Source: RFSX01 sp965230215 (lineage in GTDB: Bacteria; Bacteroidota; Bacteroidia; Chitinophagales; Saprospiraceae). From it: a DNA stretch of 64,000 bases. The DNA is taken from assembly GCA_965230215.1 (NCBI GenBank), contig CBDDKN010000001.1, forward strand, positions 2,232,001 through 2,296,000. The letters run 5' to 3'. Position 1 is the first letter of the stretch. Every line of letters starts with the position of its first letter. Made by a program: the position numbers and the translations under genes. Below, in pieces: positions 18,173-27,505 of the stretch. The notes under the pieces were generated by a model, which saw nothing but the letters and a program-made list of their open reading frames with translations, was not told the origin of the DNA and ran no database searches.

Positions 18173-19123
18173 ATGAAAGCACAATTTTTGAAAAGACCAA
18201 TGATCTTTATTTTAAGTCTTACCGCACTATGCTTCTCTTGCTCAGATAGTGAAAACACGCCTGAAGAAACTGAGGAGAACGCACACATCAAACTCTCAAT
18301 TACCGACGCACCCATTGATGACATTAATGTAGAAGCTGCATTTGTAAGTTTTGCCGGACTGGAAATAGATGGCCAAGCCTATATGTTCGACAATATCAAA
18401 ACCATTGAATTATCTGCGCTAACAAATGGAAAAAAGGAAACACTTTTTGATCAGAAAATAGAGGCAGAAACCTTTAATGACATCAAGCTGCTTCTTAGTT
18501 TTGATATGGATGCACAAGGCAATAGTCCGGGGTGTTACATTCTGACCACAGAAGGCACAAAAGATGATCTGTTCACCAATAATGTTTCGAACCAAAAGCT
18601 GACGCTTCCTCTGAAAGAATCTGTTTTGGTAAGCTCAGAAATCATCGCAGATTTTGATTTAAGAAAGGCGATAGAATATAACAGCGAGATTATGGAAGAC
18701 AGCTACCGTTTCACAAGCATGCTAAACCAATGCTTGAGAACAGTTGGTGAAGAAAACATGAAAATCGCAGGCACAATCAAAGATGAGTTTCAATTAAAAG
18801 ATGACAAGCTCGTTGTTTATGCATATGAAAAAGGAAGTTTCAATGCAGAAAAAGAAACCGGTGGCACAGTAGAATCCAGACCAATGTTTGCTTCTTCAGT
18901 CAGCTCTTCCCTTGTCGATGCCGGTGGAAATTTCGAACTACATTTCTTGCCGAAAGGTGAATACACGATTAAGATCGTTAACTACAAACAAAATGAGCTA
19001 GGCCAGATGAAAGCCGATGCATTCCTCGAAGCCAATGCTTTGACTTCATTAAATCTGCTTGGAATAAAGCTCGACTCAGATGTATTCCTAAATATCTCTA
19101 TTGGGGAAAAGAAAGAAATCTAA
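18173..19123 (+). CDS. DUF4382 domain lipoprotein
   Basis: The start at ATG 18173 gives a lipoprotein signal (LTALCFSCSDSEN). An earlier in-frame TTG at 18122 lies within the upstream terminator and is rejected. The mature protein (about 317 residues) has an N-terminal DUF4382 beta-sandwich, with IKLSITDAPIDDINVEAAFVSF split as usual. A C-terminal region resembles a carboxypeptidase-regulatory beta-sandwich (HFLPKGEYTIKIVNY). It is probably a surface or periplasmic lipoprotein of unknown ligand. It has its own terminator. Confidence 0.82.
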   Translation: MKAQFLKRPMIFILSLTALCFSCSDSENTPEETEENAHIKLSITDAPIDDINVEAAFVSFAGLEIDGQAYMFDNIKTIELSALTNGKKETLFDQKIEAETFNDIKLLLSFDMDAQGNSPGCYILTTEGTKDDLFTNNVSNQKLTLPLKESVLVSSEIIADFDLRKAIEYNSEIMEDSYRFTSMLNQCLRTVGEENMKIAGTIKDEFQLKDDKLVVYAYEKGSFNAEKETGGTVESRPMFASSVSSSLVDAGGNFELHFLPKGEYTIKIVNYKQNELGQMKADAFLEANALTSLNLLGIKLDSDVFLNISIGEKKEI

Positions 19124-19156
19124 ATACGACCCAGCGCTTTGATTATAAATATTGAG

Positions 19157-19186
19157 AAGAGTGAAGCTCCTTGCTTCACTCTTTTG
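19157..19186 (+). terminator. Rho-independent terminator after the DUF4382 gene
   Basis: A perfect 11-base stem (19157-19167 with 19173-19183) closes a five-base loop and runs into TTTTG on the plus strand. Confidence 0.8.
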
Positions 19187-19234
19187 TATTTTGATAGCGG
19201 GTACTCCAATTACATTTTCTGTTAACTTTGGAAT

Positions 19235-20287
19235 GTGCTAAAAAGAAGAAATATCGGATTGCCGCCCGGAACGGCACTTTATACCGGTCAGAAGACCGAT
19301 CTTCCTATCCGGATTAACTACATACAATTTACTGAAGAAGAATACCGTGAGGATACAGACCAGAACGCTGAAGATGTGGAATTGCATCCTTCTAATCTGA
19401 ACATAGTTCAATGGTATGATATCAGAGGTCTTCATGATGAACTATTAATTAAAAAAATTGGGGATATTTTCTCAATGCACCCCATCGCACTAGAGGATGC
19501 TATTGACGTCAATCAAAGACCTGTTTTTACTGAATACGATAACTCCGCTTTCCTCTCATTTAAAAGTGTAAGCTTCGATGATGAAACTTTAAAAATGGGA
19601 GCCCAGAATGTGGCTTTATATTTTGGTGAAGGATTCCTTATCAGCTTCCAAGAAAATGAAGATGATCTCTTTGTTGAATTAAGAAAACGGATCAAGAATC
19701 CCAATGCAAGAATCAGGCAAAAAAAATCTGACTATCTCGCTTACGCCATTGTAGATATGCATGTTGACCGATACTTTGTCATCATAGAGAAAATAGCCCA
19801 AAAAATTGAATCTCTGGAAGAAGACATCAACCTGCGACCTGAAACGGTTGATAAAGGCAGAATCTTCAGTTTGAGAAAGGAACTATTAAAAATTCGTAAG
19901 ACCCTTTCACCCTTACGTGAAGCACTAATGCAGTTCAACAGATCGGATCTGGCAGTTATGGATGAAAAGACAACAGCATTTCTTAGAGATGTAATTGACC
20001 ACACCATTCAACTGGTAGATACACTGGACAACCAAAGAGATGTGCTTTCAGGCCTGCAGGATTTGTACATCTCAGAGATAAGTCTCAAGATGAACCATGT
20101 AATGCAGTTTCTCACCATTATCACAGCCATCTTTGTTCCAATATCATTTTTAACCGGCCTCTACGGAATGAACTTTGAATACATTCCTGAGTTACAGATG
20201 CATAATGGCTATTTTGTTTTATGGGCGGTCATGCTTACGATCGTCATTGCTCTTGTAATATATTTCAAAAGGAATAAATGGTTATAA
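19235..20287 (+). CDS. corA: CorA-type magnesium/cobalt transporter
   Basis: A 350-residue protein with a long cytoplasmic alpha/beta funnel domain and helical stalk. Two C-terminal membrane helices follow, the first ending in the signature GLYGMNF near residue 309. The family forms pentameric Mg2+ (or Co2+/Ni2+) channels in the inner membrane. The GTG at 19235 is the only reasonable start because the early GLPPGTALYTG segment belongs to the family's N-terminus. An exact TAACTTTG promoter-like box ends four bases before it. An MscS-type gene follows after 21 bases. Confidence 0.9.
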   Translation: MLKRRNIGLPPGTALYTGQKTDLPIRINYIQFTEEEYREDTDQNAEDVELHPSNLNIVQWYDIRGLHDELLIKKIGDIFSMHPIALEDAIDVNQRPVFTEYDNSAFLSFKSVSFDDETLKMGAQNVALYFGEGFLISFQENEDDLFVELRKRIKNPNARIRQKKSDYLAYAIVDMHVDRYFVIIEKIAQKIESLEEDINLRPETVDKGRIFSLRKELLKIRKTLSPLREALMQFNRSDLAVMDEKTTAFLRDVIDHTIQLVDTLDNQRDVLSGLQDLYISEISLKMNHVMQFLTIITAIFVPISFLTGLYGMNFEYIPELQMHNGYFVLWAVMLTIVIALVIYFKRNKWL

Positions 20288-20308
20288 GATCATTAAACTC
20301 ATGATATC

Positions 20309-21142
20309 ATGAATACTTCAGGATTACTACATATTGGCGCATCGATACTGATTATAGTTATCACTATCGTATTGGGTTACGTGTTCAATAAGGTGTACTC
20401 CAGGATCATTAAGAATTCCACAACGGAAATGAACAATGATCCTACCAATTATAAGTTCTTGAAACATCTTATACTGGCTTTGATTTATGTCGTGGGATTG
20501 AGTCTCGCAGTATATATCATACCTTCACTAAGGGCGCTTGCGGGCTCTATACTTGCCGGTGCTGGTATTCTTGCTATCTCTGTTGGTTTTGCATCCCAAC
20601 ATGCATTAAGTAATATAATAAGTGGTTTCTTTATTGTGGTATTCAAACCGTTCAAGGTCAATGACAGATTGATTGTAAGGCAGTTTTCTGGAACGGTAGA
20701 AGATATCACCCTTCGTCATACCGTAATTCGTGATTGGGAAAACAGAAGAATAGTAATTCCGAACACCTTGATCTCTGATGAGATTATAGTAAACTCAGAT
20801 TTCGCAGAAGAAAAAATAATACGGTGGATCGAAATGACAGTAACCTATGAAAGTGATATAGATCTTGCTAAGAAGATCATGGAAGAAGAAGTCAATGCAC
20901 ATCCATTACATATTGATACAAGAACAGCCGAAGACATTGAAAACGGCGTTCCAGAGATTCCTGTTCGTGTTATCACACTTGGTGAGTCAGGTGTAACTAT
21001 AAGGGCATGGGCATGGGCTAGAAACGCTGCTGACGCTTTTGCCATGGGTTGCGATGTGAATGAGAGTACCAAGAAGAGATTCGACTCTGAAGGTATTGAA
21101 TTTGCCTATCCTCATCGTAAAATTATTATGGCTGAAAAATAA
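20309..21142 (+). CDS. MscS-family mechanosensitive channel
   Basis: A 277-residue protein with three membrane helices in the first 105 residues and the glycine/alanine-rich pore helix (AGSILAGAGILAISVGFASQ). The cytoplasmic MscS beta domain follows (FKPFKVNDRLIV, GTVEDITLRHTVIRDWENRRIVIPN split as usual) with the C-terminal alpha/beta portion. It opens on membrane stretch to release solutes on osmotic downshock. It is close behind corA and probably co-transcribed. Confidence 0.9.
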   Translation: MNTSGLLHIGASILIIVITIVLGYVFNKVYSRIIKNSTTEMNNDPTNYKFLKHLILALIYVVGLSLAVYIIPSLRALAGSILAGAGILAISVGFASQHALSNIISGFFIVVFKPFKVNDRLIVRQFSGTVEDITLRHTVIRDWENRRIVIPNTLISDEIIVNSDFAEEKIIRWIEMTVTYESDIDLAKKIMEEEVNAHPLHIDTRTAEDIENGVPEIPVRVITLGESGVTIRAWAWARNAADAFAMGCDVNESTKKRFDSEGIEFAYPHRKIIMAEK

Positions 21143-21167
21143 TAAAGCCCTCTATCGAGGGCTTTAT
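21142..21167. terminator. Bidirectional terminator between the MscS and TonB-receptor genes
   Basis: A perfect 11-base inverted repeat (21142-21152 with 21157-21167) around a four-base loop lies between the two convergent stop codons. It is AT-rich at both ends, so it can serve both strands. Confidence 0.75.
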
Positions 21168-21168
21168 A

Positions 21169-23739
21169 TTATTGTTGCTTTGCAATATTGTATCTGAATC
21201 CTAAGTATACATTCCGCCCAAATAATGGGGCCCATACTATGGATGCATCAAAGTATTGTCCAAACGGATCATCAGCCGCTATTATCGCATCTCTCTGCTT
21301 GTAATCAAACAGATTCTCAACACCCAGATAAATATCCAGCTTCTTACCCCATCTTTTCATTACCTGTGCGTTCATGATAAGATAATCAGGAGAATTCGCC
21401 GCTCTTTTATATGGATCAGGATTGTCTGATGTATCTGGTAGCCTCTTCTGACCATTCCAGTTGAGCGTCGCATCAAAATGCCAGTCACTATTGCTGATAT
21501 AAGACATATTGATGAAAGCCCTATGCTGTGAAACCATTGGTTTCTCGAGTCTACCCTCCTGGTAATCTGTCTGAACGTCGAACATCCTATATGCTGTTCT
21601 TACATTGAAGTTTTCAAGCAATTCATATTCTAATTTTACTTGAAAGCTGTTGGAATAAGAACTGCCCTCCAGGTTGTAGAAAGAAATTCGACCCGCCGTC
21701 TCCCAATCTACAACGACTTGATTTTCAAAATCTGTTCTGTAGAAGTCCATACTGATAAGTAATTCCTTATGCCCGATATCCAAACCATGAGTGAAATTGA
21801 TACCATAGTTCCAGGCTACTTCTGCATCCAGTCCATATGGATTCTCTGTGCTCTGACCATTGATAACTATTTCTCTTGAAGTAGAAAACAAGCCGAGGTT
21901 CTCAGCAAAAATATTGGCTGTCTTCAAACCGCGTCCTGCTGTCAGACGCACAATCGACTTATCAGAGAAATTGTATTTCGCGTGCAACCTTGGTGTTACA
22001 AAGAAGCCATAGTTGTTATGGTGGTCCAGTCTTATTCCTGGTATAATCGCAAACTTACTATCTTCCATAACCGTGTACTCCGCAAAAACACCAGGCACAG
22101 ATTCATTACGATTGAAAAATCCTGCACGACCAACAAGTTCATCTATATTATCCAGCTGATATGACATTCCCATTCGAATGATATTGCCATTGTTGTAAAT
22201 GTTCTGATAAATCAAATTAGCAGTGAACGATCTTTGATCTGCATTATATACTTCATTTCCAAAGGTGCCCTCTTGCTCATGAGAAACAGCACTTAATTGT
22301 AAGCCTACACTGTTCTTTGGATTTTCCGGATTTATATAACCAATCTTAGCCCATGCTTCATATCTATCTGAAGAATTATACATCTGCCAGTGATTTTCGT
22401 GATCTTCATTTGCTCCGCTAAAGTGATCATGACTGCCACCTTCATGGTTCAATGCAGATACCTTCACACCAGCCTGGCCCATGAAGTTGCCTTTCTGCTT
22501 AAACTTCCATCTGTTGACAACTACAAAATCCCTCTCCATAGGCATGTCCAGAAAGCCATCGCCATTGTTATCATGAGCAGATTGCAATTGCTTACCATGA
22601 ACTAAAAAGGAACTGCTTACAAAAGGACTGACATCAAAACGGTAATTACTGTTGATCTCCATTCTGCTTCCCTGATTGATATATCCATTCAGATGGAACA
22701 TCTCCTCTTCATCGGGTTTCTTTAATTCAACATTGATCTGACCTGTGATGCTCTCAAAGCCGTTGACAACTGAACCGGTTCCTTTGATCAACTGAATGCT
22801 TTGTATCCACGGACCTGGGGTCATCGAAAGACCATAAATACTCGACATCGTTCTGACATCAGGAATAAGCTCACGCGTGATCTGAACATACGGGCCAGAG
22901 AGACCTAGCATTTGAATTTGCTTGGTTCCCGAAATCGCATCTGAAAAAGCCACATCTACTGATGGGTTTGTTTCAAAACTCTCTGATAGGTTGCAACATG
23001 CCGCCTTACATAATTCTTCACGTGTAACCGTCTCTACATTGAGCGGCTTAATAAAAGAAACCTCTGTACTACGCTCGCGATAAGTAATCTCAACCGCATC
23101 CAAAGCCACGCCTTCACGAAGTATGATTTCTACGATGCCATCTTCAGATATTTCTACACGCTTCTCATCAAAACCCACATAAGTTATATCCAGGGCATGT
23201 GCCATAGCTTCAGAATTATCAAGCTCAAAGTAGCCTTCGAAATTGGTTGTCGTGCCAGTAGGCTGGCCAGCAATTTTTACTGTTGCACCAATCAAGGCGA
23301 TCGGTTTACCATCTTCATCCATTGTGTATATGTAGCCCTGGATTTTTGCGGGATGTTGATGATCACCATGGTTTATCATAATTGGAGCTGCATCGGGAAT
23401 CTCTTCTTCCCTGTATTTACAACATCCATGCAGATTATCATATACCTCTTGAGGTGCTATGAATTTGCCATTATCATGACCTGCATTTGCAATGGCCAGT
23501 CGCACATAACTGATGCTGTTCTCACTTTCATCAATTTGAACAGTTAATATACTGCTTGCCCAATCCCAGCTCGCTGACTTGACGCCCTTTTGTTCCAAGG
23601 TTACAGCTTCAATGCGGTCCTGACACATCCCACATGCACCTTCGACTCGGAAGCTGTATTCAACAACCGCATTTTCCTGACTGTATATGTTTGTAACCAA
23701 ACAAAACACCAGGCTTAGTGCCATTAATATTTTATTCAT
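21169..23739 (-). CDS. TonB-dependent receptor with N-terminal heavy-metal (HMA) domain
   Basis: An 856-residue outer-membrane receptor. In order: signal peptide (1-20), an HMA-type domain (about 25-90) with the metal motif EGACGMCQDR, a carboxypeptidase-regulatory-like beta-sandwich (about 125-210), a plug domain (TGSVVNGFESITGQINVEL), and a 22-strand-type barrel ending in an aromatic residue-rich strand. A cysteine cluster (CKAACC) sits at the start of the plug. The HMA domain suggests copper or another soft metal as cargo. It follows a small Cys-rich gene on the same strand, probably an operon for metal handling. The substrate is inferred. Confidence 0.87.
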   Translation of the reverse strand: MNKILMALSLVFCLVTNIYSQENAVVEYSFRVEGACGMCQDRIEAVTLEQKGVKSASWDWASSILTVQIDESENSISYVRLAIANAGHDNGKFIAPQEVYDNLHGCCKYREEEIPDAAPIMINHGDHQHPAKIQGYIYTMDEDGKPIALIGATVKIAGQPTGTTTNFEGYFELDNSEAMAHALDITYVGFDEKRVEISEDGIVEIILREGVALDAVEITYRERSTEVSFIKPLNVETVTREELCKAACCNLSESFETNPSVDVAFSDAISGTKQIQMLGLSGPYVQITRELIPDVRTMSSIYGLSMTPGPWIQSIQLIKGTGSVVNGFESITGQINVELKKPDEEEMFHLNGYINQGSRMEINSNYRFDVSPFVSSSFLVHGKQLQSAHDNNGDGFLDMPMERDFVVVNRWKFKQKGNFMGQAGVKVSALNHEGGSHDHFSGANEDHENHWQMYNSSDRYEAWAKIGYINPENPKNSVGLQLSAVSHEQEGTFGNEVYNADQRSFTANLIYQNIYNNGNIIRMGMSYQLDNIDELVGRAGFFNRNESVPGVFAEYTVMEDSKFAIIPGIRLDHHNNYGFFVTPRLHAKYNFSDKSIVRLTAGRGLKTANIFAENLGLFSTSREIVINGQSTENPYGLDAEVAWNYGINFTHGLDIGHKELLISMDFYRTDFENQVVVDWETAGRISFYNLEGSSYSNSFQVKLEYELLENFNVRTAYRMFDVQTDYQEGRLEKPMVSQHRAFINMSYISNSDWHFDATLNWNGQKRLPDTSDNPDPYKRAANSPDYLIMNAQVMKRWGKKLDIYLGVENLFDYKQRDAIIAADDPFGQYFDASIVWAPLFGRNVYLGFRYNIAKQQ

Positions 23740-23784
23740 TTAATTAAAATTCTTGTTTAATAATCTGGTTTACGCGTGTGATTA

Positions 23785-24126
23785 TTAAACAAGTTTGGGA
23801 GGGTGGAATACCAAATTCTGGTATAACAGCTTGTAATTATTATCGTAGTGAAAATCGACTATAAAGTTTGATTCAGGATATTCAAAATCCTGATAAACCT
23901 GTTTTTGACTGATCATGATATGCGCGCAACAAGCACAATCACAATTTCCCAGATCGCAACAATTATTTTCATCATTGTCATCTTCGGAATGCTCCATATC
24001 AATGCCCTCAACCACCAACTCATACTCGGAACTACAGCAATCCATGCTGAAGAACTGGTTTAGCTCCATACCTACTGATGTCTTGGCGATCAAAAGGATA
24101 AATAATATAGTAGACGCTAAGCGCAT
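23785..24126 (-). CDS. Small exported cysteine-rich protein next to the metal receptor
   Basis: A 113-residue protein with a signal peptide (1-19). The mature part has an early CC, an acidic segment (DMEHSEDDNDENN), a dense cysteine cluster CCDLGNCDCACC, and a C-terminal FHPPK. The layout (CC motifs and a terminal PP) resembles the small HYC_CC_PP-like proteins found beside Bacteroidota metal receptors, though the HYC part is absent. Metal binding is likely; the metal is unknown. It lies 45 bases upstream of the HMA-TonB receptor gene. A TAATTTTG box ends four bases before its ATG. Confidence 0.7.
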   Translation of the reverse strand: MRLASTILFILLIAKTSVGMELNQFFSMDCCSSEYELVVEGIDMEHSEDDNDENNCCDLGNCDCACCAHIMISQKQVYQDFEYPESNFIVDFHYDNNYKLLYQNLVFHPPKLV

Positions 24127-24264
24127 AAGACAAAATTAATAATATATAAGCAAAGTGTAAAGTGCTGCCTGTCAGCAAATTAAATACAATACTGTGCAAA
24201 ACAAACGAATAGCCGTCGCTTTTGCGTTTTGAATAAATAAATTTGCAAATAAAACTATCCTATA

Positions 24265-25719
24265 GTGCAACTGATTAGACGTCTTATTATGCTTCCGCTG
24301 ATTGCAATGAGCCTCGTTGTTCAAGCACAGACAAAGGAAGAAATAGACTGTCTTAACCTCTATGTTGAATTCCTTAATGAAAGTGTACACGGGCTTTTTA
24401 CAGCACATGCACTGCTCGTTATTAACAATAAAGAAGTCAACAAATACATAGATCTGGATAGCTACAGCCTCAACACAATCACCAACAAGGAAGTACAATC
24501 AAATTTGTTTGAAAAATCGGACAAGGCCAATTATACCACCTTCCAAGGTTATTCACCCATGCAACTCCATAAACTGGCCAAGGAAAACTCTTCTGTTCTG
24601 AAACCCATATTGGCCAAAAGGCTTAATGAAACAGCTGATGAGATAGTTACAATCCTGAATAGGATCAATCAACTTCGGTTTGAAATAGCAGAATTTATTG
24701 AAATACACGATCTGAATCAAAAAGAGTCAATCTATGGTGTATTTGAACTGCTTGAAGAGGTGGAGTTGATGTTTGAGCAATTTGCAAAGAAGCAGCGGTC
24801 TATGGTTGACATGATGGGCACGGCTCACAGATCTAACAACAGTGAGCTCTACGTCAAAGCCCTTAATATTCATAGAATCAACAAAGCTGTATTACTCAAA
24901 CTCCGAGATGAAACCACTTCCACAGTGGGTAGCGCCAGCAACAATTTTAAGAAAGCCGTATTAGAATTTGATATTGCTCTTTCAAACTACAACGGATACA
25001 ACAGGTATGAGTATGAATCCTATATAAAACAAAGACTGGATAGCATAGCTGGACACGTTGATAAGTATGAACAATCATCTCATGTTCCTAAAGCCTATCA
25101 GATCTATGGGAAAAATTATTATTACCACAATCAAATCGCCAAGCGCTTTTTCAATTGGTCAGGACCAGGATATGTAAGGTATATGAATGGTGTACTCAGT
25201 GAGCTGGATGTGGACTTTGTAAATTTCACTGAAGAACCCTTGATATTTAAAGTGGTCTACCCCATGAAGTTGGATGAATTGAATAATCTGGAAGGGGATG
25301 AGCTTTTCTTAGCCCAACAGAAATACAATATCAATGCACCTAAATTCTCTGCGCCATCAATTGACAGACCTGTTGAGGAACTTGAAACACCAGCAAACAA
25401 CAAGTATGTATTGGCCATAAAAGTGTTTGATCATCATATGCTGGACAGGGATACCATTTCTCTATATCTGAATGGTGAATGCATTCTGGATAAATATAAT
25501 CTTCAAAGTGGCACGAAAGAATTGGAACTTGAAGTAGAGCGCAATCAGGATTATACGCTTGAAATAAAAGCTGAGAATGAAGGAGTCATTTCGCCCAATA
25601 CCGCCTCGGTGGGTTACCGTTTCAAAGGTCAGCGTAAAAGACGTATCATCGAATCACATCTCAATAAAGGTGGGTCAGCAAAAATTAATCTGGACCAAAC
25701 CCGCATTTTCAATTTCTGA
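24265..25719 (+). CDS. Secreted protein of unknown function
   Basis: A 484-residue protein with a signal peptide (1-21, VVQAQTK). Residues 30-300 are mostly helical with no recognised motif. The C-terminal 100 residues form a beta domain with ISLYLNGECILDKYNLQSG and AENEGVISPNTASVGYRF, a pattern seen at the C-termini of other Bacteroidota envelope proteins. A TAAATTTG box at 24238-24245 could drive it. The start is GTG. Its stop codon abuts the stop of the converging YceI gene. Confidence 0.65.
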   Translation: MQLIRRLIMLPLIAMSLVVQAQTKEEIDCLNLYVEFLNESVHGLFTAHALLVINNKEVNKYIDLDSYSLNTITNKEVQSNLFEKSDKANYTTFQGYSPMQLHKLAKENSSVLKPILAKRLNETADEIVTILNRINQLRFEIAEFIEIHDLNQKESIYGVFELLEEVELMFEQFAKKQRSMVDMMGTAHRSNNSELYVKALNIHRINKAVLLKLRDETTSTVGSASNNFKKAVLEFDIALSNYNGYNRYEYESYIKQRLDSIAGHVDKYEQSSHVPKAYQIYGKNYYYHNQIAKRFFNWSGPGYVRYMNGVLSELDVDFVNFTEEPLIFKVVYPMKLDELNNLEGDELFLAQQKYNINAPKFSAPSIDRPVEELETPANNKYVLAIKVFDHHMLDRDTISLYLNGECILDKYNLQSGTKELELEVERNQDYTLEIKAENEGVISPNTASVGYRFKGQRKRRIIESHLNKGGSAKINLDQTRIFNF

Positions 25720-26409
25720 TCAAAAGGTTCCTGAAGCCAGCATGTTCACTTGAAGCCTGACTTCATCTTCAATAAATTTGTCTTTAAGCTGTGGAAACAA
25801 CTTTTTTGACATGAAATTGATACCCCAATCAGTTCTGTTAATCACGAATTCCTCTGATTGTAAGCGGATATGTGGTGCCACATGTGTGAAGTTTGCCTTG
25901 AAAGCTATTTCTCTTCCAACATCTTTGATATGCAATACACCATAGATTAACACATTGTAATTAGGGTCATTGGTCAGTTTCACGATACGTGATATGTTGA
26001 AGTCAGCTTCTGGATATTGTGTGACATTGAAGAAGTCATTTTCACCGCCAGCCTGCGTTCCCTTTAGGTGGGCTTCTAACTCTAATTTCGATTCACCCTT
26101 TAAATCTGTCACTTCCAACCCGGCCATATTCATCTTAGCTCTCCCTTCATATAATTCGCCACCCTCCATAACGGCCTTTCCATTGGATACCGGAATGACG
26201 CCAGTATGTGTTTTACCTGGTTTAGAACACGCCCATGACACATATGATGAGTCAGGTACTATAGCATAGGAAAGCAGTGTACCCAGCTCCTTGGGCTCCT
26301 GCGGGGCCTCTGCAGCCTCATGTGTGTTAGAAACTTGTTCTTGCTCGCTTTTACACCCGATAATAAGTGTCAAAGCAATAAGTGATAGGCTAAAGACTAG
26401 TCGATTCAT
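25720..26409 (-). CDS. YceI-family lipoprotein
   Basis: The start at ATG 26409 gives a lipoprotein signal (LTLIIGCKSEQEQ); the frame is open further upstream into the regulator gene, but without a signal there. The mature 210 residues form a YceI lipocalin-like barrel. Visible segments are DSSYVSWACSKPGKTHTG, LEAHLKGTQAGGENDFFNV and QLKDKFIEDEVRLQV. YceI proteins bind isoprenoid-type lipids in the envelope. It lies 44 bases downstream of the MerR-like gene on the same strand and is probably its target or operon partner. Confidence 0.87.
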   Translation of the reverse strand: MNRLVFSLSLIALTLIIGCKSEQEQVSNTHEAAEAPQEPKELGTLLSYAIVPDSSYVSWACSKPGKTHTGVIPVSNGKAVMEGGELYEGRAKMNMAGLEVTDLKGESKLELEAHLKGTQAGGENDFFNVTQYPEADFNISRIVKLTNDPNYNVLIYGVLHIKDVGREIAFKANFTHVAPHIRLQSEEFVINRTDWGINFMSKKLFPQLKDKFIEDEVRLQVNMLASGTF

Positions 26410-26453
26410 AGTTAATATTCTTAGAGCTGTAAATTTAAAATCTAAAGCTGGAA

Positions 26454-27353
26454 TTAAGAAGCGTGTTTGATTTGCTTGGAGTCCTCTATAAACTCTATGC
26501 ATGATTTTAAGTCTGGCAATACCGTTATTCCTTCCGGCCAGTCAATGGTTTGAGAAACCACCTGATAGCCTGTCAATAAAAACTCACTTTGATTCAGATT
26601 GGAGCTGATATGGTTGATATAGTTTTGCAATGTTTGCCTTGGGACCTCTTTATTGATTATTGTAAAAATATAACTTGGTTTTACGGCTTTACTAGCTAGA
26701 ATCACATCACGCAAACCCACATCTACACCCAGGTTCACAACCTTACACTTCTGCTTTTTCAGAATATAATGCAGATATAAAAGACTCAATTCTTCTTTTT
26801 CGCCCTCCGATAGATAGATCACATAACTTGGGTCGTAATTATTTTTATCGGGCAATTCTTCAATACACTTCTGAATCTTAGATTTGATAATCTGTGTAAC
26901 AAATGATTCATGCACTCCGCTAAAGGATCCGGCAAGCCATGCCAGACTTATCTTGTCCATTAATGGATAAATCAGATTCTCCATCGTAACCTCCAGACCC
27001 TCCTGATCTATATTCTGATCGAGAACCTTGTTAAAATTATAGCTGTCTAACTCTAGGATGAATATCATCATGGCATCTACCTTATCGTCAATGCCAATAT
27101 GGATGCTCGAGAAACTGTTTACTTTCTCTCGAATCTCACTATGACTCATCTCCGCAATCTTGGAGATTTTCATGCCTTTTTTATTGAGGATACTGACATT
27201 GAGGAGATGTCTAAGGTCTTCGTCAGTATAATACCGGATATTAGAAGCTGTCCGCTTTGGTTTGATAATACCATATCGTTTTTCCCAAATACGGATGGTA
27301 TGGGCTTTTACCCCAGATATACTTTCCATATCTTTTATAGAGTATACTACCAT
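26454..27353 (-). CDS. MerR-family regulator with B12-binding-like domain
   Basis: A 299-residue protein. A MerR winged helix (about 3-70, TIRIWEKRYGIIKPKR, RYYTDEDL) is joined to a helical bundle (about 90-165, WLAGSFSGVHESF) and a cobalamin-fold domain (about 175-290). It resembles CarA/CarH-like photoreceptor or light-response repressors. However, at the Gx2Hx2G motif that coordinates cobalt it reads GEKEELS, with Glu187 in place of His and Ser190 in place of Gly. It may therefore sense something other than B12, or nothing. It probably controls the downstream YceI lipoprotein gene. Confidence 0.82.
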   Translation of the reverse strand: MVVYSIKDMESISGVKAHTIRIWEKRYGIIKPKRTASNIRYYTDEDLRHLLNVSILNKKGMKISKIAEMSHSEIREKVNSFSSIHIGIDDKVDAMMIFILELDSYNFNKVLDQNIDQEGLEVTMENLIYPLMDKISLAWLAGSFSGVHESFVTQIIKSKIQKCIEELPDKNNYDPSYVIYLSEGEKEELSLLYLHYILKKQKCKVVNLGVDVGLRDVILASKAVKPSYIFTIINKEVPRQTLQNYINHISSNLNQSEFLLTGYQVVSQTIDWPEGITVLPDLKSCIEFIEDSKQIKHAS

Positions 27354-27505
27354 ATTTTCTAATCCAGTGAGTCCTATTTAAATGCCAATAAATGACAATT
27401 GTTCAACGAAATCGAGTGGTTCTAAAAAAAATATCCCCAGAACACTACATTTTTCGAACATTAACCAAAAATAAATAGTTTTATAGACATCGCTTAAAGC
27501 AGTTT

